This document shows, in pieces, positions 14,448 through 25,163 of a stretch of DNA of 64,000 nucleotides. The position numbers and the translations under genes were made by a program. The DNA is from Trematomus loennbergii (taxonomy: Eukaryota > Chordata > Actinopteri > Perciformes > Nototheniidae): positions 186,001 through 250,000 of the forward strand of contig JAAOOA010000330.1 in the NCBI GenBank assembly GCA_012861695.1. The letters are read 5' to 3'. Below the pieces are notes generated by a model, which was given only the letters and a program-made list of their open reading frames with translations, made no database searches and was not told the origin of the DNA. The first letter of the stretch is position 1, and the number at the start of each line of letters is the position of its first letter.

Positions 14448-14965
14448 CAGGGGTGTCAAACTCAATTTCTTCGCGGGCCACATTATCATTATGGTTGCAC
14501 TCAAAGGGCCGGTTGTAACTTTAAGACTATATATAAAAATACATATATAAATATTTAATATATATAAAATAATGTATTATATTACATTATTGCCTCTGCA
14601 TTGGATTATTATCGGATAGGGTAATAACTTCATAATTAACTACGTCTGAAAGCAGAAGTCTAGGGCAAAAAAAAAAAATCTAATTCTGAGAAAAAGGCAA
14701 ATTCTAAGAAAAAATGAATATTTTTGAAGAAGAAAAGTCAAATTCTGTGAAAAAAAGTCAAATTATGAGAAAAAAAAGTCAAATTCTGAGAAAAAAGTCA
14801 AATTTGAGATGCATTGTGGGATATGTAGTTTATGGGCAACGTGCTTCTGTAAAGTAGCATGTAACCGTATAATAAACATATATATTCTTTGCAAGCTCTT
14901 GTGGGGCCACATAAAATGAAGTCGCGGGCCGGATTTGGCCCCCGGGCCTTGAGTTTGACACCCTG
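14448..14965. mobile_element. hAT MITE with perfect 8-bp target duplication
   Basis: The termini CAGGGGTGTCAAACTCA and TGAGTTTGACACCCTG are inverted repeats of a well-known vertebrate hAT MITE type. The 8-bp direct repeat CTGTAGGA lies immediately outside both ends (14440-14447 and 14966-14973). GCGGGCC is repeated in inverted orientation just inside the ends. The interior holds a purine-rich minisatellite (14665-14805) of GAAAAA plus GTCAAATTCTGA units. It has no transposase. Confidence 0.96.
14665..14805. repeat. Purine-rich minisatellite inside the hAT MITE
   Basis: Around six irregular units combining a GA/A run with GTCAAATTCTG or variants. One strand is strongly purine-biased. Confidence 0.8.
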
Positions 14966-14973
14966 CTGTAGGA

Positions 14974-15781
14974 GAACAAAATTGCATGCAGTTCAATGAA
15001 CATTTTAAATACTTCCAATACTTGTTTATGTAATTCAGTCAATAATTAACTAACCAAAATAACATTTAGCTACCTTCACAAGGCAGAGTAGTTTGTCTTC
15101 TTGTACTGTATACTGTACTTTCATGTTCACCAGTTAGCTTTCTTGTGCTCTGAATATCTGCCCACTGGATTTCTGTCAAGGATTTCCGCCTACATGTTAC
15201 TGCCTTAAGAACAGCTTTGATACAATTTAGTAAGTTCAGTCAAACTAAAGAGATTTAGCCAACAAGAGATGAATGACTTACATTTAAAGGAAATAGAACT
15301 GTATAGAGAAGGAGGAGATAAAAACTGGTGATGAAAAAAAACATGAAACAAAGTGAAACTGAAAAGAAGATTTCCCTGAAGCTTGAGGAGAAGAAGTGGG
15401 GTAGATGTCAAACTTGGGTAGATGTCAAACTTGAAGTAGCCTTTCTTCTCCCTGATTTACCAACTAGATAAGTGCTACTCGTGCTTTGTCAGCACACAAA
15501 GTTGAGAAGGAGTAAAAGTGAGCCAGGATTTAGAGTTTGCAGAGTCAAAAGGACGGCTCTGTATCACACCGACCCAAGTCAGCATGATCTAAGCTCTCCA
15601 TTAATGTCGAGACAAGTTCAATTAAGTCATTCTGAAACCTCAGACAAGGCAAGAAAGAATGCTGAGGTTGCACTGACATGAACGAATCAAAGCTGGAGCG
15701 TATATACTAATAAAGGACTGGCTTATCTAAAGCCAGTTGAGTAGCACTTGAAATGTTTTGGCTCTATGAAACCTGATGTAC
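14974..15781. other. Unannotated non-coding stretch
   Basis: Nothing recognised. A short direct repeat (TAGATGTCAAACTTG) occurs near 15401 and 15419. Confidence 0.4.
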
Positions 15782-16075
15782 TTATGGCGCATTTCCACCA
15801 CACGGTCGGCCTCGGCCACACTCGGTACTGCTTGGCCGCGTTGGGCCTTAACAGGGCCGGCTCACTTCATGCTGCGCTTCCATTACAGTTTAGGAACTGG
15901 GGTAGTTACTATAGTAACGCAGTGTAGGCGGAGCCGTGACGTCATCTTCAATGAGAACCCCAGAAACACAACACAGCCGTTAGCTGTTAGCACTCAGAGC
16001 TCACAGCTCCTCATATATGTTCAGAAACTAAAGTTAAACAAGTACAAACCACAGACTGTCTGTGTCATGAGGAGG
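15782..16075. mobile_element. Fragment of a GC-rich MITE (GCGCATTTCCACCACACGGT type)
   Basis: The GC-rich start (GGCGCATTTCCACCACACGG, CTCGGCCACACTCGG) and the segment with GTAGGCGGAGCCGTGACGTCA and CCGTTAGCTGTTAGC resemble the left part of a frequent fish TIR element. No matching right terminus is seen, so it looks truncated. TGACGTCA at 15937-15944 is part of it. Family assignment is from memory of the sequence type only. Confidence 0.55.
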
Positions 16076-16080
16076 AGTTG

Positions 16081-17060
16081 ACTGTGCTCCCCAAAGTCAG
16101 TAGGGTTCATCCTCTGGAGATTTAGGGAAATCTGTACGAAATGTCCTTGGAATAGCAAGTTGTTGTGATATTTTACTTTAGATCAAAGAGGTATATTGGT
16201 CGCCCCAGCACTTTGCAAAACTCTAGTGCTAAATATTTATCCTCTGTGGACCTTGAATGTCTTTATCCAATTATAAGTCAAACCATCTCGTTCGTGTTGT
16301 GATATTTCAATGGATATTTCAATATTTTGACCTCCTGGTGGCACTGGAGGAGTAGACTGTAATCCCAAAGTCAGTAGGGTTCATCCTCAGGAGATTAGGA
16401 CAACCTGTACAAAATGTCCTTGGAATCACAAGTTGTTGTGATATGTTACTCTAGATCAAAGTGGTAGTTTGATCAACCTGACATTTTGCAACACGCTGGT
16501 GCTAAATATTCATCCTCTGTGGACCTTGAATGTCTTTATCCAATTATAAGTCAAACCATCTCGTTCGTGTTGTGATATTTCAATGGATATTTCAACATTT
16601 TGACCTGCTGGTGGCACTGGAGGAGTAGACTGTAATCCCCAAACTCAGTAGGGTTCATCCTCAGGAGATTAGGACAACCTGTACAAAATGTCCTTGGAAT
16701 CACAAGTTGTTGTGATATGTTACTCTAGATCGAAGTGGTAGATTGATCAACCAGACATTTTGCAACACGCTGGTGCTACATTTTCATATTTTACTCTAGA
16801 TCAAAGAGTTAATTTGGTCGCCCCACCACTTTGCAAACTCTAGTGCTAAATATTTATCCTCTGTGGACCATGAATGTCTTTATCGGATTATAGGACAATC
16901 CATCTAGTTCATGTTGAAATATTTCATTGGTTTTATCAAAATGTTGACCTCCATGGGGAACTGGAGGAGTAAACTGTAATCCCTGTAATTAGTAGGATTC
17001 ATCCTCTGGAGATTAGGACAATCTGTACAACATTTCATTTCAAGGTTTTTTGATCGCCCT
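16081..17060. repeat. Tandem array, unit about 274 bp, three to four copies
   Basis: The landmark ACTGTAATCCC...GTAGGGTTCATCCTC recurs at about 16081, 16355, 16629 and 16973, giving spacings of 274, 274 and 344 bp. The unit carries ATCCTCTGTGGACCTTGAATG, TGTCTTTATCCAATTATA and CAAGTTGTTGTGATAT. The unit type is a common fish interspersed sequence. It is non-coding. Confidence 0.88.
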
Positions 17061-18253
17061 GCCACTTCGCTATCCTTTAAACATAGCATGAAGCTAAGTT
17101 AGGTATATTATGTCTACTTCTTCAAGGATACACTGCCTGACTTTGTTATGACTCCCCAAATCCCCCAATTTCCCCAATTTTCTTGCAGGGTTTCAAAAAA
17201 CACCTCAGCTTTTGGGATTTGGGGCGCTATAACAAAAACAAGTGTAAATGCAAGAAGAAAGTTTAGATAGGCAATATCAAACTTTGCTCCTTCCATCATG
17301 AAGTAATTCCCTGTTTCAAACGGACGATACGAAAGCCTCAGTCAGAAGCGATCGTATCTAACCTGTTTCAGGAAGGTAATTACCATCAGAGCTTTGGAGT
17401 GCAACATTATCACTCTCTCAATGTAGTCTGGAGGACAGCAAATCAGACTCAGAGCACTCACACGAGCACTCAGGGAAAGTGAGAAGCAGCTGCTGGGACC
17501 ACACTCAGCACTCTGAGAAACCTCCATGTTAGACTCACATTATTGGGGTATGTACATCATCAGGATCTGACTGAATGCAGTAAGGAAAATACATACTGGA
17601 ATACTTCAAAGAACAACTAACTCATCCGATATCTAAGATTCAGTCTTTCAAATCATGCATTTCTCCACCACAAGTACTTGATTCATTTTTTTAAATAATA
17701 AATGCAGATTTGCAATCACAGATTTATGAGCTTGTGCTACATGTTTCATCTCTCAGAAGCTATTGTTTTAATCAGCTATTTAAGTATGCGTTTTGAGTGG
17801 GAGAAAAATCATTTCCATCCATAAATCTGATTGAAAAATACACTTATGACTATTTGTAGATCCCATCGCTGATTTGATTTAATCTCGCAGGCTTTTTTGA
17901 CAGCGCCAGAAATGTTAATATTTGCAAATCAAGATCAATAGAAGAGATTAATCAAACAAATGTCCTCATTCCATTTGAACAATATTTGATTATTTCGCAA
18001 GAGGATCTATTAATCTCTGCATAACTAGGAGCACTGCAGAAAGAAATGAAACGGACGAAACAATTCGCTCTCATTGCGATAAGAAAGGACTACAAATATA
18101 TTTTTTAGTCCTTCTCAGTTCAAGTTAAGAGTTATATTGTCAATAACCTGGATGATCCAATTTTCATTTGTAACCCTTTATCCAACATTACTGCATTTGT
18201 TATTATTGCCACACTACTTCTAATAAGAAATGTTCTGCATTTCTACAGATAAA
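17061..18253. other. AT-rich non-coding stretch, possible conserved element
   Basis: No gene. Between 17770 and 18030 there is AT-rich, non-repetitive sequence with the POU octamer palindrome ATTTGCAAAT (17920-17929) and several TAAT and GATTTGATTT motifs. This composition is common in fish conserved non-coding elements but cannot be proved from one sequence. Confidence 0.35.
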
Positions 18254-18434
18254 ATAAGGTAATGTGTGTGTATTAGTTCGATGTTGACAATCAAAATGAA
18301 ACTGCAGTTGAGGTAATAGAGATCCACATCGTTCAAAACTAGAGGAAGCTATCGTAGCATGTTAGCTGTTTTGCACATTTAACTTTTATAATAATCTGAC
18401 CTAATGGACTGTCAATAGATAAAATGTAGGTGAC

Positions 18435-19375
18435 CAGAGATGGGGTCGTTACTAAAAAAAAGTAATATATTACATAACATATTACTTTTAAAAAAAGTAA
18501 TATATTACATATTACATATTACTTTAAAAAAAAGTAATATATTACACTACTTCGTTACTCTCTACATAAGTACTCGTTACTTTACTCGTTACTTTACTCG
18601 TTACTTACTCGCAGGCCGGCCCGCCCCTCCCTACAGGCAGATCACGCAGACGGCTAAAGTTTCAAATGTTCTCTTTAGTTCAGTTTCCATTGTCGCATAA
18701 GACTGATCCAGATAGCTCTGACTATGGCTGTCCTCTGTCTCCTGCTACTGTATTTTGCGCAGTATATCTCTGAACGATGCGATGGTGATTCCACTGTGCA
18801 AATGGGCAACATACCTCTACTATGAAGGACGCTACAAGCCTGTCCATCTCTGCTTCGGCGGCGGCGCACTCACAACATCCTCACTCTGGGTTCGGGTTCC
18901 TTAGCTATTAGCTTCACCTTAGCATGTGTTCTTTGCAGGTGTTTGTTGAGGTTTGACGTGGTGTTTACAGCAGTGTATAACAGCTTCTGGCCTGGACACA
19001 GTTTGCACCTCACCGTCACATTCCTGTCTATTCTTCGGACGAACTCAAAATAATGGGCATACCTCCACCCCTCGAAAGTTATCGCTGACTCTGCCATGTT
19101 TATGCAGCACTGCACGCGGAGATGTGGACGCGCAAGTCGCGCAGATTACGTACATATAAACCTGCGGCGGAAACCCCTCTTGTCTGTCAGTGTGATTATG
19201 ACTGATTTTATAAAAGTAACGAAGTAACGCGTGTCGGGGCAATGTTAGTAACTGTAGTGTGATTACTGAATTATAAAAGTAATGCGTTACACTACTCCGT
19301 TACCGACAAAAGTAATATTATTACAGTAACGCGTTACTTTGTAACGTTACTTTGTAACGCGTTACACCCACTCTG
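18435..19375 (-). mobile_element. hAT deletion derivative with perfect 8-bp target duplication
   Basis: The ends CAGAGATGGGG and CCCACTCTG lie between perfect copies of TAGGTGAC (18427-18434 and 19376-19383). Subterminal regions are packed with GTAACG / CGTTAC and GTAATATATTAC motifs, typical of hAT subterminal binding sites. At 941 bp it is too short for a full transposase, but it keeps a BED zinc-finger coding segment on the minus strand. The duplicated host segment at 21.7 kb (AAAATGTAGGTGAAATATATG) preserves the empty site. Confidence 0.95.
18870..19115 (-). pseudogene. N-terminal remnant of hAT transposase, BED zinc finger
   Basis: This 81-residue frame carries a BED-type zinc finger: C37-x2-C40 (VRCKLC), then NTTSNLNKHLQRTH giving H59-x4-H64. 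An aromatic-rich stretch (FEGWRYAHYFEF, residues 14-25) precedes it. BED fingers sit at the N terminus of hAT transposases and bind the element ends. The frame stops at residue 81, soon after the finger, and no catalytic RNase H-like core or dimerisation domain follows within the element. It cannot encode an active transposase. Whether a short BED protein is made is unknown; no promoter is evident. Confidence 0.85.
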
Positions 19376-19680
19376 TAGGTGACACGTATAAATATATGTT
19401 TTGAATAAGCTGTGTTTACTTGTTGTCTGGTTAGTGGACAAGCTAGCTTAGCCAATGACTTGCAAAACTGGCTCGCTAAGCTAACTTAGAGTGATTAGCG
19501 CCATCTTGGTTACAAGTTAGTGTGTTTGTGTTCAGCTCACCAGCTAAATTGAGTAACCTAACACACAGACTCTTAATCAATTACATACTGTCTTGTGAGA
19601 ACTGCAGAAGAGGAAACTATAAGGTAATGTGTGTGTATTAGTTCAATGTTGACAATGAAAATGAAACTGCAGGAAATAAA

Positions 19681-21439
19681 TAATCACAACAGTGAGTCGA
19701 GTTAAGAAACATCTCGAGAGAAAAGAAACGCCAACACTTAATTGTACACTTTATATTATTAGTGTGCGATTGTGGCACAAGGGTCTATTTGATTTTTAGT
19801 TTTAGTTTAAATTAGTTAACTTCATAAGCCCATAATGTCTGTGACAGAAACACGTTATTTCTGCCTTCTGGGAATACAACTCGACACCTCAATTATAGTC
19901 ATTTGTAACTGTAAGAGTTAGAAAATGTTGCAAACCTAGGACTTTCTAAAAACCAATTTAAATTTGGAAACGGTTGGCAAGCTGTGCAAACATGAAGTCT
20001 TTTCTTAGTTCCTGAAATAACGACATACTGTAATGGACCCACATTGCAGTATTAATAAGCTTTTGCATGTCCACGGCATAATTCACTAGAAATATGTTTG
20101 ATGATCTGCTGACCTTGCACTCTGAGAATCAACTCAGTATAGTAAGAATGACCTGTTCATATTTAGAAATGATTATGAATGTAGCTCATAAATGTTTCTC
20201 ATTCTCCATTTTACATACTAAGCACTTCATACTTGGCAAAGAAGGTAAGCAAAAATCCAGGTTAATGTCTTTAAAGGACATTTTGTGTGGATAAATGCGG
20301 AGACTTTAGTGTGCTGGGTAAATGAAGATAAACCATCCTTTTCCTCTGCTCATGGATAGAACTGGTATAAAGAAACAAACAGGAAACTATTTTGTGTAAA
20401 GAGGATAAGAGCTTCTGTCCAATTATGGTGAAATGGGAAAGCTATTTGGCACTTAAGAGCTCCGCAATGTGGTAGCTGAATTCAAAGCTTAACCATATCT
20501 ATATCCAGATAACTGCCGTAGAGTACATGAGTGCAAATGTTGGAAGGGCTTTTTATAGCTGGAATTGTTACTAATAAAACTAATAAAGCCACAGTTATCG
20601 CAACTGTTGAAAAAAATAGTAAAACGTTCATTCTGAGGGCAACAAGGTATGGTCTTATCAGGAGTGTCTATTAGTAGCTGTGTCAACTTTAAAAGTGTTT
20701 GGCAAGCAATTCTTTGACACCTCTTTTATTAGATAGCTAACAGATTCCAGGGAGGCCTTTGAGAGTCCTATACTGACAGGAGTTTAAGATGAAATGCAAA
20801 CCCAAAGAGATGGAGGCAGGTGAGAATTAGAGGAGTGAAGGTACTGTAAATGGAGAAGGTCAGCAGGCACCAGGAGACCAGAATGAGTTTGTCGAGGGAA
20901 GACTGCAAGCAGCTGAAGAGTAATGGATGCAGACGGATGAATATAGGCAACGCTATGAAGACTGGCAGGCTGCGAGTGAGATTTTTTAGGACAGGATGCT
21001 GGCACAGTGCAGCATGTGAACTGAAGAGGAGAGGATAACCGGATACACAGAAATCTTCAGGGAGAGAAAAAAGAACGTTCTTGCTGACAAGCTCGCATTT
21101 AAAACAGCAAGGAAACTTAATGAAACAAGAAGAGGTGGCTGGGTGATGTATCAGAGAGCAGCTCGGGGGTAATAAAGAGAGTGCAAGTCATCTGGGTAGA
21201 TTCAGAAACTGATCACTTAAGGTCAGCCAATGAAAACACTTAGTTTTCAGATTGATATAAATCATATCTGATGTGCTCAAGTGGGCTTAATGGACCTTTT
21301 TCACAAGGGCATTTTAATTTGTCATAGTAAGATAAGCACAGGTGAAATTGATAACATTATGGTACAATACCTAGACATCCCCTGAGTCAAATGAAGCTGC
21401 ATTTTATGTTTATTGTGCATATTCAGTGACTGTTTTGAC
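19681..21439. other. Unannotated non-coding stretch
   Basis: No gene recognised. Frames of 60-73 residues on both strands around 20770-21040 overlap one another and lack any family signature. Confidence 0.4.
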
Positions 21440-21985
21440 ATTTGCTTTGAGGTAATGGAGATCTGGTATTCCAAGGACAAAAAGATGTGGTGCAGGCACG
21501 AAACATACTACCAATAGAAATACATTGCTTTTAAAATCGTTCTGTGTGACACGAAAAAAATGCGAAAATCGTGTTGGTGAACACGAATCAATAGATTAAA
21601 TTAATTTCGTGACTATAACACGAAATGCCGTGAGACTGGGTTGGAGATCCGCATCGTTCAAAACTACAGGAAGCTATCGTAGCATGTTAGCTACTGTATG
21701 TTAAACTATTCACTTTAACTTTAAAAAAAAATAGATAAAATGTAGGTGAAATATATGTTTTGAATAAGCTGTTTACTTGTTTTCAAGTTAGCAACCAAGC
21801 TAGCCTAGCCAATGACTTGTGAAACTAGCTCGCTAAGCTATAGTTTAGAGTGATTAGCGCCATCTCGGTTCCAAATTATTAGTGTGTTTGTGTTTAGCTC
21901 ACCAGCTAAATTGAGTAACCTAGCACACAGACTCTTAAACAATGACATACTGTCTTGTTAAAGCTGCAGAAGGGGAAAGTCATTT
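21440..21985. repeat. Low-copy duplicated segment Q (empty-site copy)
   Basis: A diverged copy of the host sequence that flanks the 18.4 kb hAT element. It lacks the hAT but carries instead the foldback arm at 21491-21643. GAGATC plus CGCATCGTTCAAAACTA resumes right after that arm. Confidence 0.83.
21491..21643. mobile_element. Single arm of the CAACCCAGTCTCACGG foldback family
   Basis: The sequence matches the right arm of the element at 4711-5312: TGCAGGCACGAAACATACTA, AAAATCGTTCTGTGTGACAC, ending GCCGTGAGACTGGGTTG. The opposite arm is absent, so this is a solo arm left by deletion, recombination or partial insertion. Confidence 0.85.
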
Positions 21986-22177
21986 AAAAAAGGCATATAG
22001 GCTAATTGGTAACACCTTTGAAATTGCCTTTAAGACATTACTGTGTGTCTGTGTAGGGAATGTCTTTCTCTACCATGTTTCCACAGTGTAGTTCTGTAAT
22101 GCAGTGAAGTTGAATGATGAGCATAGCTTTATGATCAGAGGTGGGAAGTAGTGGAGTACAAATATTTGTTACTGTAC

Positions 22178-22550
22178 TTAAAGGTGGGGTAGGTCATTTT
22201 GGAGAAACCAGCTCGACATCGCTAGAATTTGAAAATACACAACCGGAGAAAATCTGCCACTTCCTTACAGAGCCCCTCCTCCAACACACACGAACGTGCA
22301 CATGAGGGCACGAGATAAGTTTGTGCACAGATGGAAGGCTGACAGGCAGGTAGGCCATCCAGTTATTTTAGCCGGGCCGGCTCAGATGATTGGTCGTGCT
22401 TTTTACAGTATTACAGCTTCCACAGATGACATTTTTTATGGATTTTTTGTCAAAGCACTTCAGATATTCATTGCTATCAGGATGTTAAGAGCATTCCATG
22501 GAATATAACAAAAAGTGTATCTCGAGCCGGTTTCTCTACCCCACCTTTAA
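22178..22550. mobile_element. TTAA family B MITE (B2), nested
   Basis: TTAA at both ends with family B termini, inserted in the left part of the hAT-like element (host sequence CTGTAC...GAACATT resumes around it). Orientation is the same as the 54.2 kb copy. Confidence 0.92.
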
Positions 22551-22619
22551 GAACATTTTTTTGGTATCAGTTCTTTACTCCACTACTTATTTTTCTGACG
22601 ACTTTTTACTTTCACTTCT

Positions 22620-22985
22620 TACATTTTGAACACAAATACCTGTACTTTCTACTTTTACATTTTGAACACAAATACCTGTACTTTCTACTTCTTACATGTT
22701 GAACCCAAATACCTGTACTTTCTACTTCTTACATTTGAACCAAATACCTGTACTTTCTACTTCTTACATTTTGAACCCAAATACCTGTACTTTCTACTTC
22801 TTACATTTGAACCAAATACCTGTACTTTCTACTTCTTACATTTGAACCCAAATACCTGTACTTTCTACTTCTTACATGTTGAACACAAATACCTGTACTT
22901 TCTACTTCTTACATGTTGAACCCAAATACCTGTACTTTCTACTTCTTACATTGAACCCAAATACCTGTACTTTCTACTTGTTACA
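22620..22985. repeat. Minisatellite, about 10 copies of a 35-37-bp unit
   Basis: The core AAATACCTGTACTTTCTACT is present ten times, separated by TCTTACATTTTGAACCC with small indels (ATTTGAACC, ATGTTGAACAC). The unit derives from hAT subterminal sequence, so this is an internal expansion of the host element. The 97-residue frame over it is an artefact. Confidence 0.93.
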
Positions 22986-23236
22986 TTTTCCAAACAGGCT
23001 GGTTCCTTTAGTTTGAATGTGTGTTTGGTGGCGTGATAATTATTATTTAGAGTCATTGCGTGCCTATTGATTTGAACACGATCCATGTATCCATCATTTC
23101 CTGGTCTTCTCTAAAGAAGAGGGACCAATGAAAACGTTGTCATGTTGCCGTTGTTCAGCATGGAAACATTCATTAGCTAACAATGACATTATTGTTCTAT
23201 TAATATAAAGCGAGGTCAGTTACAGTTGGTAGTTAT

Positions 23237-23743
23237 TGTGGGGGAAACTTCTGAAGCAATGGAGAGTCAGGACTCAGAGAGGCACGAGGAGAGCTGGAGC
23301 TTTGATGGCAAACACTGACGGTTTATTACGAGTGACGGCCCGGAGAATTGACGAGACAGGTGGTGTGTCACGAGTTGACACAGCGGTTGCCAAACCAATT
23401 CTGAAGAACTCTTTCTGCAGCTCGAGGTTTTAACTAGTTCGGAGTGTAATAATCAACATTCTTTATCAGCGAGACTAAACAATTATGGACCCTGAATCTA
23501 ACTAGAGCTCTCGTCCATAGGAAAGAATGTGCCAGGGAACCTACGTCCCTGAACAGTAAACTACCTCATGGGGCTTGTGCTCTGTCATAGACTGGCAACA
23601 ACAATGCGCCCAAGCTGCTCCTCCTTAATAGAGATAGCACAATACCCAAGGCCGTAGACTTATGCCTTGGGAAAGGAGACAGTGAGAGAGAAAACGATGA
23701 ACTGGGTCGAAGGTAGAATATCTAAGCAAATTATTCCCTAACA
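23237..23743. mobile_element. Solo LTR with 5-bp target duplication
   Basis: A 507-bp segment begins TGTGGGGGAA and ends TTCCCTAACA (TG...CA with short inverted ends). It is bounded by perfect direct repeats GTTAT (23232-23236 and 23744-23748). That is the signature of an LTR retroelement insertion reduced to one LTR by recombination. No internal gag, pol or env sequence, primer-binding site or second LTR is present. The family cannot be named from the LTR alone. Confidence 0.85.
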
Positions 23744-23903
23744 GTTATGGGTACTTTTTATTAAGTACATTTCAAAGCCCATACTTCTTTACTTTTACTT
23801 GAGTAAAGAAGTTTATCAGTACTTCTACTTTTACCAGAGTTTCTAAACACGAGTATCTGTACTTCTACTTGAGTAAAGGATGTGTGTACTTTTGCCATCT
23901 CTG

Positions 23904-25163
23904 ACAGGAGACAGTGCTGCGTCACATTTTATGGGACAACAACAGCGATGAGCATTTCACAGCAGAGTACAGGCCAGTTGTAAGCAGCTTGGCCTCTGCA
24001 TGTAGCAGTTGTGTCATCTACTGCGGCAGCCATAAACCAGCAAGACAACAGAATACAAGTGATTCAATTACCACCATTCTGTAATGATGCCTCATCAAAA
24101 ATATTTTATCTACCCTCAAGAATTATTTGATGGCGCATCTTTCTTGTAAAACATCTACATTTCATCCAAATGTTTTTTTATTATGCATTGAAACCAGTTC
24201 CCCATGTGGCTTCACAGCAATCAGCCTTTCGCTCTAAAATGTGTCATCGCTCAAATTCACACATCGCAGCTTTAAGGCCATTCAATTTCCTTTATTGCCA
24301 TGTTTTGGAGATTACTTGATGGTGGAGAGAACTTGTTTTGGGTCGCACAGTGGCCTATTAGAGGGAAGCTGTTCACTTTAGTTTGCAGTATTGAGTTTGA
24401 TGGAGCCCTTTGTATATATAATAAAGCCTGGTGTCGAATGGTATTGGAGATAACAACAGAGAACAGGAAAGACAGCGAGAGAAAATTGAAAAATATTAGA
24501 TTTGATCTGAGTCCTCTGTTAATTTGCCCTGCTATTCCCAATAGGTACTTGCTCTACTGCTCTAAGGTAATTTCCAGGAATGGATAATTGTAGCTGCCCT
24601 ACGTTTAACTTAAATATCCTTTCTTGGCCACATGGGGGCAGCAGAACAACCTGTTAACACAATGGTGACATACTTTATTAAGAAAAACATATTTAGTGTT
24701 AGCTTCTTGACATTGTTGCAATACAAAAATATATAAAACATACAGTAAAGACAGTGGAATAGTACTATTCAATAAAAACAAAACAGTAGTAATGTGTTAA
24801 GTAGAAAATGTGCCTATAGTGCGGATAAAATAGCGATGGCACTGTGTTGACAAACGTTAACATGTGTATAATGTTGTTTTTGCTTATTTATACATTTATT
24901 TTTCTATTTATTCATCCAGACAATCATTTGGGGTCCTTTCTATGGCCAGCTGACATTTGTGGTCAGTGATAAACTGTCCTTTTTATCTCTGTCAAGTCTT
25001 CATCAACTCTGGAGGAAATATATCTTGCTCTTCTTCAGCCACAAAAAACTCTTGAAAATAACCATTTCTCTTTTGATCCCTGTTGAGAGGGCCATATTTC
25101 TTGTTTAGGAAGAGGTGACGTTTCTGTGTGGTGGCATTATATCAGGGGGAGATTCAGGAAACA
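23904..25163. other. Non-coding stretch with a CTCF-like motif
   Basis: No gene recognised. Bases 24300-24540 are open on both strands but show no domain. A CTCF-like core CCACATGGGGGCAGCA lies at 24628-24643. The remainder is AT-rich. Confidence 0.4.
24628..24643 (+). promoter_or_regulatory. CTCF-like motif
   Basis: CCACATGGGGGCAGCA, preceded by TGG, fits about 12 of 14 positions of the usual CTCF core. Single-motif matches occur by chance, so function is only a suggestion. Confidence 0.3.

Larger units (their letters stand above)
18254..19680. repeat. Low-copy duplicated segment P, interrupted by a hAT element
   Basis: Host DNA at 18300-18434 plus 19376-19600 matches 21440-21985. Shared runs include CGTTCAAAACTA, AAGCTATCGTAGCATGTTAG, TAGATAAAATGTAGGTGA, TTTTGAATAAGCTGT, GTGATTAGCGCCATCT and CTCACCAGCTAAATTGAGTA. 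AAGGTAATGTGTGTGTATTA is also present at both ends (18254 and 19620), suggesting P is one unit of a tandem repeat. Confidence 0.85.
22136..23903. mobile_element. hAT-like element, host of a nested stack
   Basis: The left end CAGAGGTGGGAAGTA and right end TACTTTTGCCATCTCTG are imperfect inverted repeats of a frequent fish hAT MITE. Its subterminal sequence is rich in TACTTTTACTTGAGTAAAG. It contains a TTAA MITE (22178-22550), a 36-bp minisatellite (22620-22985) and a solo LTR (23237-23743). Flanking octamers TTTATGAT and ACAGGAGA do not match, so the target duplication is missing. The outer boundary may join two different insertions. Confidence 0.75.

Noticed and set aside
16081..17060. Possible coding or CRISPR-like array
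   Set aside because: The repeat is a 274-bp contiguous tandem unit without spacers, in a eukaryotic context.
24272..24587. Frames open on both strands (89 and 95 residues)
   Set aside because: No family signature on either strand. Openness on both strands over 270 bp can occur by chance.
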